DNA from: Ophiodon elongatus | Taxonomy: Eukaryota; Chordata; Actinopteri; Perciformes; Hexagrammidae | Direction of reading: 5' to 3' | Length of the DNA stretch: 64,000 bases | Assembly (NCBI GenBank): GCA_016806645.1 | Contig: JACSYO010001998.1 | Location: 1,079,501-1,143,500, forward strand | Shown: piece after piece, positions 39,130 to 50,992 of the stretch | Layout: the number at the start of each line of letters is the position of its first letter | Numbering within the stretch: the stretch's first letter is position 1 | Made by a program: the position numbers and the translations under genes | Notes under the pieces: model-generated | What the model was told of the DNA's origin: nothing | The model's input: the letters and a program-made list of their open reading frames with translations, nothing else | The model's database searches: none

Positions 39130-40010
39130 CGAGGCCGGCGCTGAATGCACCTCCTCCTCCTCCTCCTCCTCCTCACCATCACCTGCCTTAACAGCTCCAT
39201 GTTTAGTTCATGCCCACAGAACTCTGATGTCTCTCCCATCTTTTCCCCTCCAGTTTCTTCCTCTTCTTTTCTCCATTGTTCATCCGCCCGATGTCATCCA
39301 TTACTTACTCCTTTCATTCATCTTCTTTTATCTGCCTTTTAAATGTGTCCTCCGTTCACCTCCTCTCCATATTTTCTCTCTCCTACTCTTTTCATTTCCT
39401 GCCCTCTCAACCTCTTGTCTTAAATCTCTCATCCTGAAGTTGTCCCCTGTCCTCTTTCTTTTCTATAATACTTATTTTACTCGACTCCCTATTGAGTTCT
39501 CTTCTGCTTTAACATGTATCCTTTCTCCCTCTTCAACTTCTCCCGTTTTCTTCTCCTCTTACTCGAGCATCAGTTTTCCCAGTTTCCTTCATTGTCTCCT
39601 CTTTCCGACTTTCACATGTCCACATTTCTCCCATCCTCCCTTTAGTCCCCTTACTGTCTTCCCTACCATTTCCTTTTTATTCTGTCTCGTTTCCTTCTTC
39701 TAACTCCCCTCTATTTTATTCTCCTCAAATTATTTTCTGTCTCTTGTCGTATTTCTTCTATCCTTTTCATTTGTCCTGCCATCCTCCCATTTTCGGTCTT
39801 GGTCCCACTTTTCCTTTGTACATTTCCTGTCCTTTCTTTTCCCTTTAGGTCCATCATCCATCCTTTGCTCCTCATTCTTGTCATGCCCTTCTTTATATTA
39901 TCCACCTCTCACCACCCTTACATTGTCCTAACATCCCACTCTTCTTCTTCTTCTACTCCTTTTTCCCTAATTTGTCTCGTTTGTATCTCATGTCCACTGG
40001 GCTGTTAAAA
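39130..40010 (+). repeat. 880-bp polypyrimidine tract
   Basis: Begins with (CTC)n at 39148-39172 and continues as TC-rich text with few purine runs. The open frame of 192 residues across it is Ser/Phe/Leu-rich and compositional. It could form triplex structures. Confidence 0.85.
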
Positions 40011-40799
40011 TAAAAATATATATGTGTATTGAAGCCTTCACTTGGTCACAAACTCTGCAAGCCGCTCATCTGATGACGGAGACGGCACACGGGACTGAGC
40101 ATGAAACAGAGTTACCGAACAAATCAATGACATGTTGCATTCGTTCTATGAGCCACACGTGATGAGACCAAGTATCCACCCGAGTGATGTCACTGTTTGG
40201 GGTCAACAAGACCACAGAGGTCAGACGTCCCATAAGATGTCTTATGGACCAACTCATCTAAAACTCCAAATAAATGTCCTTCACTTTTCCAGGCATTTGT
40301 TTTAAGCTATAGTCCGTCTGCTTTTCAGATTAATATTGTGTTGTGTACATTTTAAGATCAGTTTTTAGGCTTAAATGTGTACTGTTAGGTCGTCCCCACC
40401 CACGTACGGTCACATGTAATAAATGGTTTACAACACACTGTAGGGTTGTATTAACAAATGTACTTTTCAGCAACGATAACTCCTCCGGGGGAAACCCACA
40501 AGGTGAGGCTGCTGTAGCAATATAATGAATGACGATATCGTAAAGATGTCTTGACAAATACTAGCTCACTAAACAATTAAATTACATCTGCTTACAGTTG
40601 CATTTATTAATGGAGTGGGTTATTAATGCTAAAAACGTCCTTCTCCCTCCTCCCATCCTCCATTTGATCCTTTATCTCTTTACTTCCTTACTTTTAAATC
40701 ACCTCCTCCCATTTATTGTATTTCTCCCTCTAAAATCCCCCTCTTTTCGTTTCTTCCCCTCTCCTCCTTTTGTTAGGCTGAAGGCAGCCGCAGCTTGAG
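40011..40799. other. Intergenic sequence, no gene seen
   Basis: AT-rich with a CT-rich patch at 40640-40770. No exon is supported. Confidence 0.5.
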
Positions 40800-40849
40800 A
40801 TCGCGAGACACACACCGCATATTTTGAAGTAGGAGAGAAGAGCGCTCGA

Positions 40850-41180
40850 GCTCTTCTTCTATTTTTTTTATTTTTTATATCCGTCAAAGCTCCAATAGCG
40901 TGTGCGCGCCGTGGACAAGGAACATAATTCTAATGAGAAAGAGGGAGGGATGCGCGTTCCCGAGACTGAGGGGGAGGAGGAGGAGGAGAAGGAGGAAGCC
41001 AGTCAGCCATCCAGCCGCGCGCGCATGCTCGAGACAGCAGGTGCCCGAGCCCCCGTTAAGGGAAAAAAACTAATTTGCATTGCTGATGAGCTCCTCTGAG
41101 CCTCCTCCCCCTTCATTCTGGGGGCAAAAAGCTTCTAATATGGCGACATGTTTTTATTCCTAAAAAAAAAAGAAAAGATT
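40850..41180. promoter_or_regulatory. CpG-containing candidate regulatory block with an octamer
   Basis: CpG-rich text (ccgcgcgcgcatgctcgag at about 41015-41034) is followed by TAATTTGCAT at 41071-41080, which contains the POU octamer ATTTGCAT. A purine-rich GGA run precedes it. No transcription start or first exon can be fixed. Confidence 0.3.
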
Positions 41181-41567
41181 ATTTTAATTTTATAGACTAT
41201 TTAACAGGTTTCGCAGCATTAATAATTAAAAAAAAATCCCGCTGTAATATTTTAGAAATATCACAGGAGAAATAAACCAATTCAAACAATTGGCTGGACC
41301 TTCTGTAGACACACTTTGATTTACTGTAGCAACATTATATAAAACACAACAGTGACTTTCATTTGGGTTAATGAGCCGCTTTAAACGCGGTTTTTTTTTT
41401 ACCCTCAGATCTACACAGGGGAACAATAGAGGCCGAGTGTGACGCCAATGGGCTTCCGTTAAATCATCAATTAATCAGCCAATCCAGAGGGCTACCGATA
41501 ATCGATGGTGATAAAAGAGCAGCGCGCGAAGGGGTTCACGGAGGGCTTCGACATCAACAACAACAAC

Positions 41568-41568
<1 letters not shown>

Positions 41569-41602
<34 letters not shown>

Positions 41603-41615
41603 GAGAGACAGAGAC

Positions 41616-41651
<36 letters not shown>
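41569..41651 (+). repeat. (GA)n microsatellite
   Basis: GAGA with single CA and AA interruptions, about 80 bases. Confidence 0.95.
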
Positions 41652-41652
<1 letters not shown>

Positions 41653-42179
41653 CTCACACTGAATTCCTCATTGAGCAAAACAAGTGAAGCGCCAAATTCC
41701 CAACAAGCAGCTCCCTTGTCTATTGTGGGGGGGAGGAGGGGGAGGGGGGGTATACTCCTCCCTTCAAACCTCCAACCTGCTCATCGAAAAGATACTGCAG
41801 CAGTCAATAATAATAATAATGAAGATAACAATAACCACGATAATTTGAGTCCCCAAGAAGAAGCACGTCTCGCTGCTCCCCTCGCTCCGCGCTGACCTCG
41901 TTAGCGCGTCTCACACATGGACGGCAGCCTGTGATTATGATGTGCTTTCAGTCTGTCGCCATGTGCGTGCGCTCTTACACGCGCTTCGTCGAAAATGGCT
42001 GAGACCCCCCCCACTCCCCCCCCGGCCCACTTCTCATTCTCTCTGTCTTTCTGCGCGCGCATTCGTTATGATTTAGTTGATTTCATTATGTATCAATTCA
42101 TTGCCCTGTTGATGCTAAAAAATGATAACTTGCATGCGCCTTTGGAGTTGGGTGCTTTTCTCTCAAGGCACACATACAT

Positions 42180-42182
<3 letters not shown>

Positions 42183-42232
<50 letters not shown>

Positions 42233-42247
42233 CACACACACACACAC
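42183..42247 (+). repeat. (CA)n-(GA)n-(CA)n compound microsatellite
   Basis: CA for about 30 bases, GA for about 16, then CA again. Confidence 0.95.
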
Positions 42248-42479
42248 ATGAACAGATGACAGACTCACATGTCAGATGCACCGGAGTATATTTAACATTT
42301 GACCGTATGTGTCTGGCCCCGAGAGCCAAACAACGACCCTCTACAGCAGATAAATATGGAAATATCACAGAGCAGCTCAATCACTGCCGGAATATCATGA
42401 GATAATATGAGATATAAATACATATCATAAAGCCCTGTGTTGAGCCCCACATGTACATAACACGTCAAATATATCTGAT

Positions 42480-42960
42480 TTGCATGTGTTGCTTCATAAG
42501 AAGAAGGAACCGCGCACACAACGCAGCAGCCAGACACCCAGACCGGAGCCGGGCGGTGTGATGGATCCGGTCCATGTGATTGACTAAAGCATTAAATTGA
42601 CATATTTCTAATTAAGATTTTTTCCCCCTTCCACGTTGCCTCCTGAAGCAGCCGGATCAATGTTTTTTGGGGCACAAACCACCGCGCGCAGCGTCGCCAA
42701 ACAACAGCCCAGTTCATTGTCCCCCTCCGCCACCGCTCTGTCTCCTCGCGCACACCGGAGACCCTCCAACCACGACAAAAACAAGCCCCTCATGCACGCT
42801 CAGTCAGTTAAACCTCACCACTCACACTACTACTACCACCGGGTTCATTTGGCCGTTAACGGCTAATTACCCGCCAGCTAATCGCCATTAAACGTGTTCC
42901 CGCGACCTGTAGCCTCAGAGCCGACCGACGGGGCCAATAAAACCTTAATTCAAGGAGGTG
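42480..42960. promoter_or_regulatory. Candidate enhancer with homeodomain-type motifs
   Basis: CpG-rich DNA (cgcgcgcagcgtcgcc) alternates with AT motifs: TAATTA at 42610-42615 and again at 42864-42869, GCTAATCG at about 42878-42885, CCAAT at about 42935, and CATTAAA. No known coding signal is present. The call rests on motif density only. Confidence 0.35.
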
Positions 42961-43160
42961 AGAAAAATAAATAAATAAAAAAAGAGATGGATGCAAACAA
43001 CGGGGAGAAGATGATGAGAACAGAGGATAGATAAATAAGTGAGCCAAACAAACCTCCTTTCGTGCGCGTAAATCCGTTTCCAAGCGCGTGGAGAGAAAGG
43101 TAATAAGCTTGATGTGTTGGACGGGAAAAGACGCTGCCGGGGCTAAATCCTACCAGCCAT

Positions 43161-43161
43161 C

Positions 43162-43210
<49 letters not shown>

Positions 43211-43297
43211 CCCGTCTGTGCCTAGGTCTCTCTCTCACTGGCTGTATCTCGCTCACTCGCGCGTCTCTGTCTCTCTCTCCCTCTCTGTCTTTCTAAG

Positions 43298-43344
<47 letters not shown>

Positions 43345-43352
43345 TTCTCTCT
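43161..43352 (+). repeat. Two (CT)n microsatellites with CT-rich spacer
   Basis: Clean CT runs at 43161-43208 and 43300-43342. Confidence 0.95.
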
Positions 43353-43439
43353 CGGCCAATTGTGAGGGATGAAATTGGCGCGAGGGGTCTCTGCAGGGAC
43401 GTTGCTCCACACACACACACACACTGTATGTACTCACAC

Positions 43440-43660
43440 CCACGGACGGCACAGGACGCCTTCTACCTCGCTCCCTCCACTATGGTTGCCCCTAGCAACT
43501 ATGAAGACCACCACCCGCCCGCCCCGCCCCTCGCCAGCCCCCCCACCCCTCCTCCCTGCCGCCCTAAATTTCATCCCCCAGTTAAGAGGGTTTAGAGAAA
43601 ATTATCTTCTCGGGGGTTCATTTGCGCGCTAAAGCCGCTGAGAACAGAACGTGATGCGCG
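43440..43660. promoter_or_regulatory. GC-rich promoter-like block with an RFX X-box-like site
   Basis: GTTGCC-CCT-AGCAAC at 43485-43499 fits the RFX X-box pattern GTNRCC-N(0-3)-RGYAAC. GC-box-like text (cccgccccgcccctcgcc) follows at 43514-43540. CpG-rich text extends to about 43660, where TATATATA appears. A promoter is plausible, but its orientation and target are unknown. Confidence 0.35.
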
Positions 43661-43718
43661 CGAGCTTTTCATATATATATAAATAAATATTGAGAGAGAA
43701 AGAAAGAGCTGGACATTA

Positions 43719-43740
43719 AGAGAGAGAGAGAGAGGGAGAG

Positions 43741-43774
<34 letters not shown>
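43719..43774 (+). repeat. (GA)n microsatellite
   Basis: GAGA run with one GGGAG and one CGAG interruption. Confidence 0.95.
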
Positions 43775-43778
<4 letters not shown>

Positions 43779-43855
43779 CACTAGTCTGGGCGCCAACAGC
43801 TTACAACTCTCCCCTATGGTGGCTGCTCCATTCATGGTTCAGGCATTGTTTTGTA

Positions 43856-43883
43856 GTGTGTGTGTGTGAGTGTGAGTGTGAGT

Positions 43884-43920
<37 letters not shown>

Positions 43921-43938
43921 TGTGTGTGTGTGTGTGTG
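43856..43938 (+). repeat. (TG)n microsatellite with GA interruptions
   Basis: TG units broken by GAGTGTGAG text. Confidence 0.95.
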
Positions 43939-45261
43939 AAGGCAGGAGAACAATGGGGGCAAAGCATCAAGAGCAAGAAGAGGGAGGGGGGAGGCCACCC
44001 TTCTTTCAAATATCAACCATTCAGTGTGAACTGGGAGAAGATGGAGAAGCAGAGGGACTACGCTAAGCCGGCTGCATTTAGAAATGCACATGTCCAGTGG
44101 ATGTGGCCGCGCTGCTCTCCAGTTGCACTGCACCACCACCTCTCTGCTCCAGCCTCCACTGGAAGCGCTCCACCAGCCGAGCGTCTCCACGCTGTCTGTC
44201 CTTCACAGATCTGCCCTATTTTGTTCTGTGCTTCACCCTAACCAAGTGTTTCAGTTCCCAGCCATGACCAACTTACAGTCTTTCCCAATTCCTAACCAAA
44301 CTGTAGTTGGTGTTTAAAAAAAAAAGATATTGACATTGAACTTTTACAGAACAGTGCGATAGTGACATTCTTGTTGGTTTTACAGCATATTGAATGAGTA
44401 TGCAGCTTTTTGTGATCAGCATTCAACAGATACTTTGAAGCTGCATTTAGCTGTAATGAGTGTTTGTAGCATGCCACCGTGTCTTTATGTTTGTGTGGAA
44501 AAAAACTGCAGCATTCTTGCTCTTTGAGAGAAGTAACAAAATACAGGAAAACGAGCAAATTAATTGCATCGTTTAATACTAATTGCACACGTGCTGCAAA
44601 ATAAACCTGATGCACAAGATAGCAAAGCCCAGAGAAGAGCTACAAGTTAGACACAATGTTGAGTGGACGTGGGCGTGAATTATCTCTTAAAGCCGCGAAA
44701 GTTCTGGAACAAGTTGCAGCTGGATTTGGTGGACACGGCTGGTTTTCTTGAGCTTCACTGTGGACAGTCTAAAGAGCTTTTTGTCTCTAGAAAGGACAAA
44801 CCTGAAAATGCTCACCTCACATTTTAGTCGGGGCGCAGACAGCAGAGCAAAACGATGATATGAGGCTTCTCATGTAATTGTGAAGGAGACAGCTTCATGT
44901 CACCCTTTCTGTCACTCGTGTTAAATGTCATTGTAACTGAGCATTAATCTGTTAACATGCCTTAATGCTGATTCAACACCTGACTAGATCATAAAATGGT
45001 GATTTAGGTAGATTACTTCGCTGGCTTTTAAGAGCCACAATCAGATCACTCTGACAACACGAATATGTACTTCAAACAATGGCCACCTAAACGGACCTGA
45101 TCATGGTGGAGTTAGAGCCTAAGAAATGTTGAACAACAGTTTGTGCAAATCACAGCAACGCAGAAAAGAGATGCGGGTCATCTGGTCCACGTTCACGGAG
45201 AAGAATAAATCTCTGGGAGTTACATTTCTGGGGCGGTGCCGGCCAGCAACCTCCGGGTGTG
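43939..45261. other. Intergenic sequence, no gene seen
   Basis: No exon and no repeat that I can name. AT-rich from 44300. Confidence 0.5.
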
Positions 45262-45545
45262 ACGACTGAAGCCAATCCGGAAGTGTTTTTAAACCTGCAT
45301 TCTCTCTACTGACCAGCAGGGGTCGACTCCTCTGTTTGCAAAAAGAAGTCAGATTGTATAGAAGTCTATGAGAAAATGACCCTACTCTCACTTAATTTAT
45401 TCCCTTAGTAAACATTATGAACATGAGCGCCGTGTACAGCGTCTCTTCGTCACTCCTCCACAGTCCAAATATGGTCACTTACGTTTACTGGTTGCAAAAA
45501 GCCAAGATGGCGACGACTGTAATCCAAGATGGCAACGGCTAAAAC
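45262..45545 (+). mobile_element. Internally deleted copy of a percomorph dispersed repeat
   Basis: Contains 'ctgaccagcaggggtcgac', 'aaaatgaccctact' and 'gttgcaaaaagccaagatgg'. The same phrases occur in reverse complement at 50575-50992, where about 200 extra bases lie in the middle. It is non-coding and carries YY1-like AAGATGGC at its end. Confidence 0.75.
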
Positions 45546-45613
45546 CCTCTCCCTACCTTCCTCCACCCCATTCCGTGTTGAGGGGCTGCCATTTTACGTG
45601 CCTACCCAAGACG

Positions 45614-45828
45614 CAACTACAAAGAGACACAAAAAGACACAAGGAGACACAAAACAACTACAAAGAGACACAAAAAGACTCCAAAGAGACACAAAACAAC
45701 CACAAAGGGACACAAAACTATTACAAAGAGACCCAAAACAACTACAAAGGGACACAAAATGACGACAAACAGGCATTAAACAACCAAAGAAAGGACACAA
45801 AATTATCACAAAGAGACACAAAATCACG
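45614..45828 (+). repeat. 21-bp minisatellite, about ten copies
   Basis: Units of roughly aactacaaagagacacaaaa vary at two to four positions. Translated it gives a false (RDTKQLQ)n protein because 21 is a multiple of three. Confidence 0.9.
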
Positions 45829-45936
45829 AAAAGATATGTGATCAGTATAACATTCTCATTTATTGTAGTCATCACGAGAGATGTGGCAGCATTTTCCTCT
45901 GGTTTGAGGCACTTTGAATTGAATTCAGAATTGAGA

Positions 45937-45938
<2 letters not shown>

Positions 45939-46030
<92 letters not shown>
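45939..46030 (+). repeat. (GA)n microsatellite
   Basis: About 90 bases of GA with two ACAGA interruptions. Confidence 0.97.
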
Positions 46031-46031
<1 letters not shown>

Positions 46032-49000
46032 CGTGTCACTCAGTGTGTCGTCGAGTCTGAAGTCTGATTCTGAGGAGGATTTGACATGACAGCCAGCAGC
46101 CTCCTTTTCTCCTCCTCCCGTTTCCTCTGCTCTCCACTTCCAGCTCCTCTGTTCTTCTGAGTGGAGGAGAGGAGATGAGGAAAAGACATGTAGAAAAGAA
46201 AGGAGGGAAAATAAGTGAAACAGAGGAGAGAGGAGAGGAGAGGAGGCTCATGATGAAGGGGCCAGCAAATTGTTTAGTGAGGACATCGTCTCCATCACCA
46301 ACCGATTGACTATCCAACCAGCAAAATTATTAAGTAATGAGTCTTCTATCTGACTATCTAACTGACTGACAGTGTGTTTAATTAAAAAGGAAACAATTCA
46401 GTTATATCTTAGTTTAGTAAAAAATATTAGACATTTGAACGTTATTAGCACTATTCCGATATTCTGCATTTGTGAACACAGCCTGATTGATACTGTGTCA
46501 GAGTAGAGGCTGAGAATGTTCCTGTTTGCACTAACAGTCAAGACAATATAATATACGGTATTAGTAATGATTTTGTGATTTTAAATTCCTTCACTCTGAT
46601 ATCTCTAAACATGGATATTTCCATAATGAATGTCAGCAGATATGTCTCCCTTTTGTTATCAGTCATTAGTCAGCTTGCAGGCTCATCCCACAACTTAGAG
46701 AAGTAACTGTGGGGTTGTTGGCCTGAATCCCTGCATCGACTGTTGATGTGTCTCTGAGCAAAGCACCAAACCACCATCGGCTCCATTGGAGCGGCTCACT
46801 GAGCCACAGGGACAGGTCGGACCTGCTCACAGGATACTTTCTGTCTGGGGAAAAAATAGGAAAAATGAATCAAAGCCATTCAGTTTATATCTCTTTTAAA
46901 GACGACATAAAATCGTCTGCTGGCCAATAAAACAATCTCAGATATGTGAAGGCAAGTGAGGTGGATTTTAGTGCATTTTACCAATAAACCATTATATTAA
47001 AAAGTACAGAAGAGAAAAACCTCCAGCTGTAATTCAGCGGCAGGAGTGCTGAGTCAGACTCGTTTTTGCTCCACATCACCGCTCCAGGTCCCTCCATACG
47101 CTCACCTAATGAGGCTTAGAGACTCGGGGCTCAGTCGACACACATACTGAGGAAAATGCTTGTAACAAAAAGCCCCCCAAAAAATATTCACGGCGATCAA
47201 TCTCTCTGTAGATAATCAAAACACTTGCTGAGTTTTTCTGAAATGATCAGGTTCAGATCATTGATAACTAAGCATTTTTAGTTATCCTGAATTATCGGGT
47301 AGTCTGTTGGAACTGGGACATTTTCTGGGATTTTAAAGTTGTTGGGAGAGATACACAGCCATGTACCTTGAGAAAATGACTTCAGGGGAAATAAAGTCCC
47401 TGATGTGTTTATATATTTGTAATGAAGTTGGTTTGTTGAGGTCGAGGTTTGGGCTTGTATTATTGTCGGCCAGAAAGAGTAACTGAAAAATAAAACCTGA
47501 AAGCATCCCTCTACTGTCTATTTGTTATGAAAAAACCTAGAAAGCTGAGGTAACAATATTTGAAACGATTGCAGGACTGTAGATTCCTGGAAGGACTGAG
47601 AGAAGATGAAGCAGCGACACTGAAGTGGTTTGATAGAGAGGCGGAGTTCCTTCCGGTAGTTTGAACCTCCAATAGGTTAGAGGTCGTCAAGGTAAGACAT
47701 TTAATTTCCGACCATGCTGCTGACGATTGATTGTTCATATATTGCGTGGGGGAATATGTAACAGGTACGACTATAGAGAGTGCTGCTGAATGCATTTCAG
47801 TGTGTTCAAAATCCGCAGAATCACGAGAAAGCAGCCACTGTATTGTTTTGCCAGATAAATAGTCACATTTTTTATTTTTATAATCAGCATTGATTTATGA
47901 CTTCTGGTTGAATAGAATGTCATATTGTTTGTTAAATATGTTCATGCAGGATGAAATTGAGGATTGAGTGAGCACAGCATTCCAAGGTATGTTTTAAATT
48001 TTACACATCTCTGCATCAGGGGTAAAACATATGTTTTTAATTATTCAAGAGTATGTGGACTTAACGATTTTTATACTGCATGTATTTGAAAAACGCGTTC
48101 TTCCTCTGGGAGGAGCGGTGAGGGTCGAAGTTGTTGCTCTCGTCACTGACGCTCGCTACAACGTCCAGCACACAACCTATGCAAGTTATACCTGAAAGGA
48201 GTTCGCTAGTTGTTTAATACATTTTAGTTTAAAAACATCTCAAGAATACGTAATTCCTATGTGTCTCAAAAAATAGAACCGTCTGAATCAATTTGTGAAG
48301 TTAAATGATACAAAAAACTGTGCTGTGTTCCATATCCATAACATTGTCATGTTTAGGGTGAGAGTTAGCTTCCATTCGTCAGCCACTGTTTGGGTCACTG
48401 CGTTTGTGTAAATTTGACTTGGCTTTTAGATCATTGCAGCTGGATGGATGAATTTAGAAATTATATTGTTAAAACTTACAGAGTTTTGTGCTTGATGTGC
48501 TGAACAAACATTTGTACAATGATTATTATTCTTTATTCTAAGAACTCCGAGCCCTTCGTGCCCTCCCAGTGTATCTACGTAACTGAGTACTTCTAGACCT
48601 GCAGTGTAAATACTCAGTTTTGAAAGACTCCTCCAACATTTTCCAGATTAAAATAGATTAGGAGATAATAGAAAGGATTGGTGTTGATTTTTCTACCTAA
48701 ATACTATACTATAATATGATATGTACAGTGAAAAAATAAGTGTCTGTAATCATTCTTCCTCTCCATACTAGCCACAAAGCAATCTCTTCCTAGCATGACC
48801 TAACTCTAACAAATGCAGGAAAAGTACACACACTTGCAAAAATGTATTAAAAAATTCAGTTGGAGACAACATGAGGCTTCAGCAGTCTTGGTTTGAGATT
48901 AAGTGGTTATCTTGTTTCTGGCAGTCTTGTGTAGGTTTACTATTGGTGTTTTGTCGAAGCAGCAAACCAACATGTGCTCAGGGTTAGGGAGGTAGCCATC

Positions 49001-49329
49001 TGTTTAAGCTCAGCAAGGAAACACTGTCTGTAGAAACACAAATACCTACATCGTTTAGCTTTTACTGAACTTTCAAGGGAATTTTTACACAGAATGAGGA
49101 ATTTTGTCCTCCATCTCTTACAGTGAAGTAAGGAAGTGATTAGCCAGTATGGACGGAAGCAAACATTTCCGCTTACAATAACTCTTAACATACATATTGA
49201 CATGTGAGAGTTGTATCAATACAGACTATCCTTTCGATGTGTGGTGAGCACAGATGAGCATACAGTCCATGACTTGCAACCTGGCATCTGGAATTATTCT
49301 CTTGATTGAATTGTTTGTTTTTTGATGCA
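46031..49329. other. Intergenic sequence, no gene seen
   Basis: No exon is supported. A SINE-like relic at 46690-46860 is listed separately. The rest is AT-rich. Confidence 0.5.
46690..46860 (+). mobile_element. Possible SINE relic
   Basis: Contains 'gcctgaatccctgcatcgac' with a weak B-box, then 'gatgtgtctctgagcaaag', which resembles the 'gatgtgtccttgggcaag' phrase of the SINE at 51360-51677. Confidence 0.4.
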
Positions 49330-50105
49330 GGAAGATGAGCCTGATATTGCTGACACCCACTTACAAAGCCACTTCATCCCTGAGAGCACTTCTGGTGTAG
49401 TTGGAGATGAAATCGTTGCTAGTAATCTCCCCCAGTTGGCTGATGCATTTGTACTGTTATGTTGGCTTGATCTATAGACTATGCCAAGAAACTCATTCAC
49501 ACATTCTCCTTTGGAAAATACTGATGTGTCTCCATGAAACCACTGAAACCGGAGAGAGACAGTTGACTGCTCAGAAAGACGACATCCAGGACGGGAAGGG
49601 CTAGCAACCCCTAGCCTGGATCTTCCGTAAGAGAGAAACCAAAAAGAAGGTTGTCCAGGGCAAAGAGTAGCAGCATCTTGTTCAAAGGGAAGTGCCGGCT
49701 GGCGTGGAGGTGGTATGAGCCAGCAGGATGGTAGGAATCTATGGAACACCTCGTTAGCAGCTTCCTGCTGTCATTGGTGCCATGACCAAGTGCTTAAGGC
49801 AATTGCTGAGAGTGTCGCCATCAACACCAGCATGGGCCACCACCAGCCAAAAAACCATAACGTGCATCAGAACTGGAAAGAAGCCTCACCTGCAACTTAC
49901 TCACCTGGTCTCCTCTCCACCGACTGGCAACTGGAAGTGGACTTGGGCAGGGCGGGTGAAGGTGTCAGTCCACCAAGCGGCTGATCATGCTGGAACTCAC
50001 AGTGCCCCTTTGTTACTGACCCCTTACACAGCAGTACATTGCTTTGCTCTTGTGCTGGTATTCCTGTCTGTTTCAGTACCAAGCGCCATCTACTGTAGGT
50101 AATAC
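49330..50105 (+). pseudogene. Frameshifted relic of a retroelement ORF (C-terminal nuclease-like region)
   Basis: A frame at 49715-49984 reads HDQVLKAIAESVA and, further on, GLLSTDWQLEVDLGR. In a different frame, STKRLIMLELTVP is encoded at 49969-50007. I recall this order (HDQVLK, DWQLxVDL, LELTVP) from the C-terminal part of a family of fish non-LTR retroelement proteins, where the last block carries an acidic residue typical of a restriction-like nuclease. At least one frameshift lies between 49960 and 49990, with stops upstream at about 49478 and elsewhere. The element class is not certain. Confidence 0.6.
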
Positions 50106-50574
50106 ACTGACTATGGATAAGTACCTCATACAACCCACTTCAAAACATCCAAACTATGCCTTTTTAGACAAAGAACTCTCATTAAGAAACCTGAACTAGG
50201 GAATGTTTGGCTTTGCTACTTAAAGGAAGTGCCTTTCCAGAAGATAAATGTTTAGCGTTTTCAGTCAGATGTTAGTAATAACTTTCATTTTAACATATTT
50301 GGTTATTTCTCTGAAATAGATAAGAAAAAAACTTTTTTTGTCTTTAATACATATTTTGCATTCCTCTGATAAAGACTGTTAATGCCTTTGAAATGGTTTT
50401 CTGTTTTATTACTTAATAATAATAAAAAATCTAATTGTGACAATGGAGCTGTATTCACATTTGTGAGCATTACTAACTGAAAATGGGGAATGTTGTAAAT
50501 TTGAAGTTAATTGAGTTTTCATCAGTGTTTGAGCCTTGCACAATTTAATCTTTTGCATAGAAGTGGACAAAATC

Positions 50575-50992
50575 ATGGTGATGTTTGAGGGCTGCCGTTT
50601 CAAAGTCTTGAGTTTGCAGATTTGACCGTCGCCATCTTGGCTTTTTGCGACCAGTGAACGGAAGTGACCACATTTGGACTGTGGAGGAGTGACGTAGAGA
50701 CACCGTATACTGTTCTGGTAGCGGCAGCGACCTGTCAATCACAGTAAGCCCGCCCTAAAGCATACTCCGTTTTATGGTCTGTTTGACTCTAAATGGGACC
50801 ATAATTTACTAAATTAACTTCATGCTGCATTGAAGAAGACTTGAAACTAGAGATTGAGACATAAACTTAAGTTTACTTAATAAATCAAGTAAAAAGTAGG
50901 GTCATTTTGTCATACAATCAGACTTTTTTTTTAGCAACCGGAAGAGTCGCCCCCTGCTGGCCAGTAGAGCGAATGCAAGTTTAAGACACTTA
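50575..50992 (-). mobile_element. Fuller copy of the percomorph dispersed repeat of 45262-45545
   Basis: On the minus strand it reads the same phrases, from the 'ctggccagcagggggcg' type start near 50965 to 'gccaagatggcgac' near 50630. The middle part, with 'gattgacaggtcgctgcc' and 'aagtcttcttcaatgcag', is missing from the other copy. Confidence 0.8.

Noticed and set aside
45614..45828. CRISPR-like array
   Set aside because: Units are contiguous 21-mers without unique spacers, in a vertebrate genome; it is a minisatellite.
49294..49749. 151-residue minus-strand open frame
   Set aside because: It is antisense to the retroelement relic, whose plus-strand blocks are recognisable.
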